From: Alteribacter aurantiacus DSM 18675
GTDB taxonomy: Bacteria > Bacillota > Bacilli > Bacillales > Salisediminibacteriaceae
Direction: 5' to 3'
Assembly (NCBI RefSeq): GCF_000429705.1
Contig: NZ_KE386941.1
Location: 1,116,001 to 1,180,000 of the forward strand
Length of the DNA: 64,000 nt
Within the stretch, counting starts at the first letter, position 1. The number at the start of each line of letters is the position of its first letter. Below, piece by piece: positions 57,598-64,000 of this stretch. A program made the position numbers and the translations under genes. The notes below the pieces were generated by a model. That model did no database searches. It was not told the origin of the DNA and worked only from the letters and a program-made list of their open reading frames with translations.

Positions 57598-59340
57598 CTA
57601 TAACAACTCCTTGCATGATTGATAGACTTCTGCGGGCAAGAATGGGTTACCGTCATATTTATTCAACGTTTTAAGCTTTTCTGAGCCTACTTCCATTTTA
57701 ATAAGCTGAGCCAACTGGCCAGTGGCATTGTTTTCAATCACTACAACTCTTTTTGCACGGTCAATCATGTCTTTCAACTCATTTTTTGGAAACGGATGTA
57801 AGAGCCGAACATGACCGTGGTTTACCTTTATGCCATCGTTTTCAAGACGAGGCATCACTTCTTGAATTGTCCCTCGTGTCGAGTTAAAGCCTACGATTAA
57901 AAGGTCTGCGTCTTCATGACGTTCATCTTTAAAAACAGGTGTTTTAAAACGGTCTGTCAAATCTGAGAGTTTTCTTAATCTCTTATCCATCTGGATATTC
58001 CGGTTATCGGGACTCTCAGAAGGCTTGCCTTGTTCATTATGTTCCACACCAGTAACGTGATGAATGGCGTTTTTCATTCCTGGAATCACCCGCTTGGAAA
58101 TACCGTCTTCTGCGTTTTCGTAACGCTTGAAGTAGACGTTTTTCTCAAGTTCTGGTAACTCTTCTGAGAGGTCGAACTTTCCACGTCTGATTTCAATTTT
58201 TTCAAAGTCCAAAGGTTCCACGGTCTGCTTCCCCAAAGAAAGTGCAAGATCAGAAACGATGATAACCGGGCATTGATACTCTTCTGCAAGATTGAAAGCT
58301 TCAATCGTATCATAAAACGCTTCTTCTACGGTTGAAGGTGCCATTACAATTTTAGGAATCTCTCCATGTGTTCCGTAAATCATCGCCATTATATCCGATT
58401 GCTCTTGTTTGGTCGGTAACCCTGTACTTGGACCTCCACGTTGTGTATCCACAATGACAAGAGGTGTTTCTGTAATCCCCGATAAACCAATCGCTTCCAT
58501 CATCAACGAAAGTCCCGGTCCTGCCGAAGCTGTAAGAGAACGGACACCTGCATAGTTGGCTCCAATGGCCATTGTACATGCAGCAATTTCGTCCTCTGTC
58601 TGAATAACTGTTCCACCATATTCAGGAAGTTTCTTAATTAGGTATTCCATGATCTCCGATGCCGGTGTGATTGGATAAGCCGGCATGAACCTTGCACCAC
58701 CGGCTAAAGCACCCAAAGCAATCGCATCATTGCCAATCATAAACATACGCCCTTTTGTTTCGACAGGCTCTAGGTGGAAATCGACTAATTCGTTCCCTGC
58801 TTCTTTTTTGAAATAAGCCATTCCTTCACGAATAGCTTCCATGTTTTTTTGAACGACCGAATTCCCTTTTCTTGAAAAGATCTGTTCAACTACACTGGTG
58901 AAGTCTTCTGGCTTAACTCCTAATAGAGTACTTGACGCACCTACAGCCACCATGTTCTTCATGAGAGAGGTACCTAGCTCATTTGCGATCTCAGTAAATG
59001 GTATCGAATATAAACTTGCAGAGGTCCCTTCTGGTTTTTCCGGTTTAAACTTACTATCAGCTATAATGATCCCGCCATCTACCAGCTCGTGGTGGTTCAG
59101 GTCAATGGTTTCTTGATCAAAAGCAACAAGGATGTTCAAGTCGTCACTTATTGCATTCATAGGTGTAGTACTCACTCGAATCTTATTGTTCGTGTGCCCC
59201 CCTTTAATTCGTGAGGAAAAGTGTCTGTATCCATACAAATAATAACCAAGGCGATTTAATGCCATGGAAAAGATTTCTCCAGTACTTTCGATTCCCTCAC
59301 CTTGCTGTCCGCCTACCTTCCAAGACAATTGTTTAATCAT
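57598..59340 (-). CDS. korA: 2-oxoacid:ferredoxin oxidoreductase, fused gamma-alpha subunit
   Basis: A 580-residue fusion. The N-terminal gamma-like domain (about residues 1-185) starts LSWKVGGQQGEGIESTGEIF and has RIKGGHTNNKIRVS; the alpha domain has GGARFMPAYPITPASEIMEYL, GPGLSLMMEAIGLSG and GGPSTGLPTKQEQSD. With KorB it forms the oxidoreductase found in many Bacilli, which lets electrons flow to ferredoxin besides the NAD-linked dehydrogenase complexes. The ATG at 59340 follows AAAGGGG. It abuts korB. Confidence 0.95.
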   Translation of the reverse strand: MIKQLSWKVGGQQGEGIESTGEIFSMALNRLGYYLYGYRHFSSRIKGGHTNNKIRVSTTPMNAISDDLNILVAFDQETIDLNHHELVDGGIIIADSKFKPEKPEGTSASLYSIPFTEIANELGTSLMKNMVAVGASSTLLGVKPEDFTSVVEQIFSRKGNSVVQKNMEAIREGMAYFKKEAGNELVDFHLEPVETKGRMFMIGNDAIALGALAGGARFMPAYPITPASEIMEYLIKKLPEYGGTVIQTEDEIAACTMAIGANYAGVRSLTASAGPGLSLMMEAIGLSGITETPLVIVDTQRGGPSTGLPTKQEQSDIMAMIYGTHGEIPKIVMAPSTVEEAFYDTIEAFNLAEEYQCPVIIVSDLALSLGKQTVEPLDFEKIEIRRGKFDLSEELPELEKNVYFKRYENAEDGISKRVIPGMKNAIHHVTGVEHNEQGKPSESPDNRNIQMDKRLRKLSDLTDRFKTPVFKDERHEDADLLIVGFNSTRGTIQEVMPRLENDGIKVNHGHVRLLHPFPKNELKDMIDRAKRVVVIENNATGQLAQLIKMEVGSEKLKTLNKYDGNPFLPAEVYQSCKELL

Positions 59341-59833
59341 CTTCTGCACCCCTTTACAAACGGTCCGTCTTTATTCGCTAAACTGTGCGGATCATGTTTT
59401 GTTTCTATTATTCTTATATTGCCCAACTAGTAATATATAGTCGAATTCCACGTATGTATGTCCACATAAGAGGATGTAAAATAGTGGAATACCTCATAAA
59501 TCTCTTATATTGTAACACACTTTCTTTTTTCATAAATGAAAAACTCTGCCTGTTTCATGCCAAGAATTCTAACATAAACCCCTTTGTTTAGTGCTCATTC
59601 TACTTTCATTGCCGGTTTGAGTCGAATCTTAGTCAACGATTTCCGTTACTAAGAAAGCAATGAGTATCTCCTCGTGCGAGTATTTAAAGCTCCTCACCCT
59701 TTTCTTGTCATCACTAGAGTGGTGGTTGAAGCATACGGGCCCTTCAGCTTCAACTTTTCTTCTGTAAAAGCAACAAACCTTCCGCAAACAGAGTTTATAA
59801 AAGAACCAATAAATACACTGGACAAAGAAAAAA
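59341..59833. other. Intergenic region between korA and spoVS, with repeat relics
   Basis: About 490 bp without a supportable gene. 59660-59693 matches 27 of 34 positions of a segment near 49933. 59717-59793 resembles the right half of the MITE-like element at 9762-10034. The rest (59341-59640), including any korA promoter, shows nothing I can name. Confidence 0.5.
59717..59793. repeat. Half-copy of the MITE-like element
   Basis: The hairpin GTTGAAGC-14-GCTTCAAC (59725-59754) and the tail AAAAGCAACAA...GCAAACAG (59766-59793) match the inner arms and right inverted repeat of the 9762-10034 element. The left terminal repeat is not seen. Confidence 0.55.
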
Positions 59834-59859
59834 CTGCCTGACATTGACATGTCAGGCAG
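59834..59859 (-). terminator. Terminator of spoVS
   Basis: A perfect 9-bp stem CTGCCTGAC with its complement, followed by six T on the minus strand. Confidence 0.9.
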
Positions 59860-59869
59860 CGGGCAACCC

Positions 59870-60130
59870 TTATCTTGGCTCAATAATTAATTTAATAGCC
59901 GTACGTTCTTCACCATCAATTAATATATCGGTAAATGCAGGAATACAAATTAAATCGATACCGCTCGGAGCGACAAAGCCTCGTGCAATGGCTATAGCTT
60001 TGACGGATTGATTTAATGCACCTGCACCGATTGCTTGGATCTCGGCTGCTCCCCGTTCCCGGATCACACCTGCTAATGCACCGGCTACAGAATTAGGATT
60101 GGATTTTGCTGAAACTTTTAATACCTCCAC
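59870..60130 (-). CDS. spoVS: Stage V sporulation protein S
   Basis: An 86-residue Alba-like protein, nearly invariant in Bacillales: MEVLKVSAKSNPNSVAGALAGV, ERGAAEIQAIGAGALNQSVKAIAIARGFVAPSG, GEERTAIKL. It acts in spore coat and cortex formation and probably binds nucleic acid. CTAAGGAGG-type ribosome site (AGGAGGTCC) before the ATG. It is monocistronic, between korA and ymdB as in B. subtilis, where spoVS follows ymdB. Confidence 0.97.
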   Translation of the reverse strand: MEVLKVSAKSNPNSVAGALAGVIRERGAAEIQAIGAGALNQSVKAIAIARGFVAPSGIDLICIPAFTDILIDGEERTAIKLIIEPR

Positions 60131-60348
60131 TTTAGGACCTCCTTAGGATGATTTATAGGACTGATTGGTAGAAGATGAAATAACGAAATTCTTCAGTCTA
60201 ACTTATGAACTCCCTCGTCTCCAAGTTATGCTGATCGTTATTTGCGTAGCAAGAGACAGTTACTATATTCTTTCATTTACCTCATTTGGTATATATTCGA
60301 AACCTATAAATATATGCCCTTAGGAATTTTTTCCACAGTGCAGGGTAC

Positions 60349-61143
60349 CTAGTCGAAAAAAGGTATATCTTCGTTAATAATAATTCTTTTTATCGAATCG
60401 GTTTTACCCGAGTCTTTATTTAGGGAGACGAAGACTCCGTTTAACTGTTCCCGTCCCTTCGTCACTTCAAACCTCGTAGGAAGATTTGTAGTGAACTTAT
60501 GCAATACAGCTTCTTTTTCAACACCGAGTATGCCATCATAAGGTCCGGTCATTCCTACATCGGTAATAAAGCCTGTACCACCGGGAAGAACGCGATTATC
60601 AGCTGTTTGAACATGTGTATGGGTCCCTACTACAGTTGATACTTGTCCGTCTAAATACCACCCCATCGCTTGCTTTTCGCTAGTAGCTTCTGCGTGAAAA
60701 TCAACAAATATAAAACGAGTATGAGAGGCTGCTTCACGAACAAGCTCGTCCGCTTCATTAAACGGACAATCAATAGGTGGCATAAATGTACGTCCTTGAA
60801 GACTAATGACAGCTAGCGTATGCCCTCCGATTTTCTTATATGTAATCCCTTTTCCAGGATTGCCTTTTGGGAAATTACCGGGTCTTATTAAGTCTTCTTT
60901 ATCATCAATAAAGTCAAAGATTTCTTTTTTGTCCCACGTATGGTTCCCTAAAGTAACAATATCGGCACCGGCTTCTTTGATCTCATGATATACTTTTTCA
61001 GTTATCCCTTTACCAGCCGCTGCATTCTCTCCATTTACAATCGTCACATCCGGACGATACTTGGCCTTTAATTTTTTCAAGTATTCCTTTAACATGTTTC
61101 TACCTGGAGAACCTACTACATCTCCGATAAACAAAACTTTCAT
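60349..61143 (-). CDS. ymdB: Metallophosphodiesterase YmdB
   Basis: A 264-residue calcineurin-like phosphoesterase, the length of B. subtilis YmdB. Metal ligands are visible in FIGDVVGSPGR, NGENAAAGKGIT, GNHTWDKKEI, DFHAEATSEKQAMGWYLDG and GTHTHVQTAD. It hydrolyses 2',3'-cyclic nucleotide monophosphates, and in B. subtilis is needed for biofilm formation and bistable gene expression. The ATG at 61143 follows AAAGGAG. It lies about 125 bp downstream of rny on the same strand and may share its transcript. Confidence 0.96.
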   Translation of the reverse strand: MKVLFIGDVVGSPGRNMLKEYLKKLKAKYRPDVTIVNGENAAAGKGITEKVYHEIKEAGADIVTLGNHTWDKKEIFDFIDDKEDLIRPGNFPKGNPGKGITYKKIGGHTLAVISLQGRTFMPPIDCPFNEADELVREAASHTRFIFVDFHAEATSEKQAMGWYLDGQVSTVVGTHTHVQTADNRVLPGGTGFITDVGMTGPYDGILGVEKEAVLHKFTTNLPTRFEVTKGREQLNGVFVSLNKDSGKTDSIKRIIINEDIPFFD

Positions 61144-61248
61144 TATTAAAACTCCTTTTACTTCTTGTTCCATTTTACGATTAGAATAACCATACCAAAA
61201 GCATCCTACTACAGTGCTCCCCTAACGCAAAAACAGCTTGTATAATAA

Positions 61249-61275
61249 AAATAAAGTGGCAAATGCCACTTTATT
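61249..61275 (-). terminator. Terminator of rny overlapping its stop codon
   Basis: AAATAAAGTGGCA pairs with TGCCACTTTATTT around two bases, with T residues beyond. The first arm includes the rny stop codon. Some transcripts may read on into ymdB. Confidence 0.75.
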
Positions 61276-62839
61276 TTGCATACTCAACTGCCCTTGTTTC
61301 ACGAATAACGGTCACCTTAATGTGGCCAGGATAATCGAGTTCGTCTTCGATTTTTTTAGTAATCTCTCGGGCTAACCTGTACGAATCGTCATCATTGATC
61401 GAATCAGGTCGAACCATAATACGAACTTCCCGTCCAGCTTGAATGGCAAAAGTCTTCTCAACGCCATCAAAGGATTCAGAGATCTCTTCGAGTTTCTCCA
61501 GTCGCTTGATATACGTTTCGAGCGTTTCCCTTCTTGCTCCTGGTCTTGCAGCTGATAAAGCATCAGCAGCTGCAACAAGTGAAGCGATAACAGAAGTAGG
61601 TTCCGTGTCTCCGTGGTGTGAAGCAATACTGTTAATGACAACTGGATGTTCCTTGTATTTCGTGCCGAGTTCAACCCCGATTTCAACGTGGCTTCCTTCG
61701 ACCTCGTGGTCAATCGCTTTTCCGATATCGTGTAACAAACCAGCTCTCTTGGCGAGGGTAACGTCTTCTCCGAGCTCACTTGCCATCAGGCCTGTAAGGT
61801 AAGAGACCTCCATAGAATGCTTAAGGACGTTTTGTCCGTAACTCGTACGGAATTTCAGTCGTCCAAGAATCTTAATAAGGTCCGGATGAAGACCGTGAAT
61901 TCCTACTTCAAAAGTCGTTTGTTCACCATATTCTCGAATCAGTTCGTCGACTTCACGACGGGATTTTTCAACCATCTCTTCAATACGAGCTGGGTGAATT
62001 CTACCGTCTTGGACGAGTTTTTCAAGGGTTGTTTTTGCGATTTCGCGACGTATTGGATCAAATCCCGATAAGATTACCGCTTCCGGAGTATCATCAATAA
62101 TCAAGTCAATACCGGTAAGAGTTTCAAGCGCACGGATGTTACGCCCCTCACGACCGATTATTCGACCTTTCATTTCATCATTCGGCAGTGATACCACGCT
62201 TACCGTTGTTTCGGCAACATGATCTGCTGCGCATCGTTGAATCGCCATTGATAATATCTCTTTTGCTTTCTTATCAGCTTCATTTTTAGCATTTGTTACT
62301 GCATCTTTGATCATAATCGCTTTTTCATGTGTTAATTCATCTTCAACGGATTTCATGATAATATCTCTCGCTTCATCTTTTGTAAAGCCTGAAATCCGTG
62401 CCAGTTCTTCTTGTTGCTTTTGAAGCAACTCCTCAACTTTGCTATTCATCTCGTCGATGTGTTGCTGACGTCTTGTCAGCTCTTCTTCGCGTTTTTCCAA
62501 AGAATCTTCTTTTTTGTCCAAGGTTTCACTTTTACGGTCTAATACTTCTTCTCTTTGTACCAAGCGGTTTTCCGTTTTCGAAATATCATTTCGTCGTTCA
62601 CGAGCTTCACGCTCGGACTCAATACGGAGTTTATGAGCTTCATCTTTCGCTTCCAGAATTGCTTCTTTCTTGCTTGATTCAGCTTCACGCTTTGCTTCTT
62701 CGATAGTCTGTTTTGCCAGTTGTTCCGCACTGGAAATCTTGGCTTCTGCAATGGATTTACGTACGAAGTATCCGATGACGACACTAATTACTGCAGTGAT
62801 TAGCAAAATGAGGATGAGAACAAAAATGTTGTCAATCAT
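61271..62839 (-). CDS. rny: Ribonuclease Y
   Basis: A 522-residue RNase Y. It has an N-terminal membrane helix (VLILILLITAVISVVIGYFV), a long coiled coil to about residue 205, a KH domain with GRIIGREGRNIRALE and an HD domain with LLHDIGKAIDHE. It is the main endonuclease that starts mRNA decay and, with RicA-RicF-RicT, matures polycistronic mRNAs; ricA lies at 50576-50992. AGGAGGTGAATCAG precedes the ATG at 62839. B. subtilis has it at the same place between recA and ymdB. Confidence 0.97.
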   Translation of the reverse strand: MIDNIFVLILILLITAVISVVIGYFVRKSIAEAKISSAEQLAKQTIEEAKREAESSKKEAILEAKDEAHKLRIESEREARERRNDISKTENRLVQREEVLDRKSETLDKKEDSLEKREEELTRRQQHIDEMNSKVEELLQKQQEELARISGFTKDEARDIIMKSVEDELTHEKAIMIKDAVTNAKNEADKKAKEILSMAIQRCAADHVAETTVSVVSLPNDEMKGRIIGREGRNIRALETLTGIDLIIDDTPEAVILSGFDPIRREIAKTTLEKLVQDGRIHPARIEEMVEKSRREVDELIREYGEQTTFEVGIHGLHPDLIKILGRLKFRTSYGQNVLKHSMEVSYLTGLMASELGEDVTLAKRAGLLHDIGKAIDHEVEGSHVEIGVELGTKYKEHPVVINSIASHHGDTEPTSVIASLVAAADALSAARPGARRETLETYIKRLEKLEEISESFDGVEKTFAIQAGREVRIMVRPDSINDDDSYRLAREITKKIEDELDYPGHIKVTVIRETRAVEYAK

Positions 62840-63337
62840 GACTGATTCACCTCCTCATGCTATTCTTGTTGTGTTTCGTTTTTTGATGTTGATACGTGTC
62901 ATTTTTTAATGGTTCGGTATTAGCGCACATCCAGCACAGGTAATACAAAACAAATTGAGTATGTGGTAAGGCAGTATTCTTTTTAATTGTATGTCCCAAT
63001 TCCCCCATTGTCAAGCTTTGGTAGAGTTGGATGGCAAAGAATTCAGTCGAATTTTTTATGGTTTCCATAATAGCGAAGAAGTTTGGGAAATATCGATTGG
63101 GACTACCATCACCGTAATATTAAATAAACAAAATATATCTTTACATCAGAAGGTAATACTCAGCTGATTATCATTCGGTTCCTTTCTTCGACGGTGGGGG
63201 TGAACCGATAGAAACACCATGATTATTACCTGTGGGTCAAAAGAACTCTCGGCACATTCGGTGCCGCACCAGTGTCAATTTTAGCGTTCAGCTGCCTATT
63301 GGAAGAAATTCGAACATTTTTCAATAGTAAAAGACAA
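62840..63337. other. recA-rny intergenic region with structured segment
   Basis: About 500 bp with no gene I can support. 63152-63230 folds into nested arms: GGTAATA/TATTACC, ATCAT/ATGAT and CGGTTC/GAACCG; a hairpin CGGCAC-5-GTGCCG follows at 63254-63270. The rest of the region up to the rny ribosome site is AT-rich and unremarkable. It may be a leader of rny or a decayed element. Confidence 0.5.
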
Positions 63338-63377
63338 AAAAGAGTGGCACCTCCCAAATCTGAGGTACCACTCTTTT
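63338..63377 (-). terminator. Terminator of recA
   Basis: AAAAGAGTGG-ACCTC pairs with GAGGT-CCACTCTTTT, with T residues beyond on the minus strand. Confidence 0.9.
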
Positions 63378-63415
63378 ATGACTGTCTTTTCCTAGACTCT
63401 TATTCCATCATTTAA

Positions 63416-64000
63416 TTACTTCAAGTCTAGTGGGAGGTCTTCATTTTCACCTTCAAAATCCGCCTCTCCTGGTGGGACTTCTTGAGGTTCAATGAGGCTA
63501 TAGTATTCACGAATCTTGGTTTCAATTGTTTCTGTTATATCTTGGTTTTCTTTCAAGAATTGCTTCGCATTTTCACGCCCTTGGCCTAAACGGTCTTCGT
63601 TAAAGGAATACCACGCACCACTTTTTTGAACGATATCCAAATCGGACCCGATATCAAGAATGGATCCTTCTCTAGAAATCCCTTCACCATACATAATATC
63701 CACTTCTGCCGTTCTAAAAGGAGGAGCAACTTTATTTTTTACAACCTTAATCTTTGTTTTGTTTCCGACCATTTCGTTCCCTTGTTTCAAGGCTTCTGCA
63801 CGACGGACTTCAAGTCTAACAGAGGAATAGAACTTAAGGGCTCGTCCACCTGGTGTTGTTTCAGGATTCCCGAACATTACACCAACTTTTTCTCTAATTT
63901 GGTTAATAAATACGGCAATGGTCTTGGATTTATTAACAGCTCCCGAGAGTTTACGGAGAGCTTGAGACATAAGACGAGCTTGTAAACCTACGTGGCTATC
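63416..64000 (-). CDS. recA: Recombinase RecA, C-terminal part, cut by window edge
   Basis: The last 194 codons of RecA, open to the right edge (the frame begins with GAT at 64000, reading DSHVGLQARLMSQALRKLSG). VFINQIREKVGVMFGNPETTPGGRALKFY and LGQGRENAKQFL follow, and the acidic C-terminal tail ends EGENEDLPLDLK. RecA drives recombination and activates LexA self-cleavage, so it links to the lexA/yneA region at 32-34 kb. The N-terminal part and promoter lie outside. No intein is seen in the visible part. Confidence 0.97.
   Translation of the reverse strand, partial: DSHVGLQARLMSQALRKLSGAVNKSKTIAVFINQIREKVGVMFGNPETTPGGRALKFYSSVRLEVRRAEALKQGNEMVGNKTKIKVVKNKVAPPFRTAEVDIMYGEGISREGSILDIGSDLDIVQKSGAWYSFNEDRLGQGRENAKQFLKENQDITETIETKIREYYSLIEPQEVPPGEADFEGENEDLPLDLK

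Overview
The window looks like the chromosome of a spore-forming Bacillaceae species. Gene order around recA-rny-ymdB-spoVS, miaB-ymcA-cotE-mutS-mutL, hfq-miaA, spoVK-hflX-ynbB-glnA, lexA/yneA-yneB-ynzC-tkt-sirA-yneF and citB/sspO follows Bacillus subtilis. Protein style and the mix of accessory genes fit a halophilic or marine relative (Halobacillus/Pontibacillus type), but the genus is an inference. Most genes lie on the minus strand. The right edge cuts recA and the left edge cuts an unrecognised gene.

Layout. 1-6.4 kb: small unknown genes, an EamA exporter, a SleL-type spore-cortex hydrolase, a TVP38 protein, a VanZ protein, sspN, an FbpB-like gene and a DUF421 protein. 6.6-9.8 kb: aconitase and sspO. 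9.8-13.5 kb: a gene-poor accessory stretch with a MITE-like element, two tandem copies of a structured RNA each ending in its own terminator, tiny ORFs and a frameshifted beta-propeller lipoprotein pseudogene. 13.6-18.7 kb: an SDR/hydrolase divergent pair, a second hydrolase, small membrane proteins, yneK and ccdC. 19-26 kb: csoR-copZ with a visible operator, an SRPBCC protein, a heterodimeric ABC exporter and a penicillin-binding carboxypeptidase. 26-36 kb: yneF, sirA, tkt, the flotillin pair yuaF-floT behind a sigma-W promoter, ynzC, the SOS divergon yneBA/lexA and glnA with a GlnR box but no glnR. 36-49.7 kb: ynbB, hflX, spoVK, a degenerate tyrosine recombinase, hfq, miaA, mutL, mutS, an amidoligase-like gene and cotE. 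50.5-64 kb: ymcA, miaB, a triple NlpC/P60 protein, kbl-tdh (threonine catabolism), korAB (2-oxoacid:ferredoxin oxidoreductase), spoVS, ymdB, rny and recA.

Functional themes are sporulation and spore coat or SASP genes, DNA repair and the SOS response, RNA processing (rny, hfq, miaA, miaB, ricA) and central metabolism (acnA, tkt, glnA, korAB, kbl-tdh).

The most interesting signals are non-coding. (1) Two tandem ~258-nt RNAs (10869-11473) share three conserved blocks, a covarying 11-bp hairpin and a possible GGGGU/ACCCC long-range pairing. (2) A ~180-bp three-hairpin repeat has three copies in the window with compensatory arm changes; one copy sits, with a 7-bp target duplication, between the SOS-controlled lexA promoter and lexA. 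(3) A second MITE-like element lies directly behind sspO. No rRNA, tRNA, CRISPR array or intact insertion sequence was seen.
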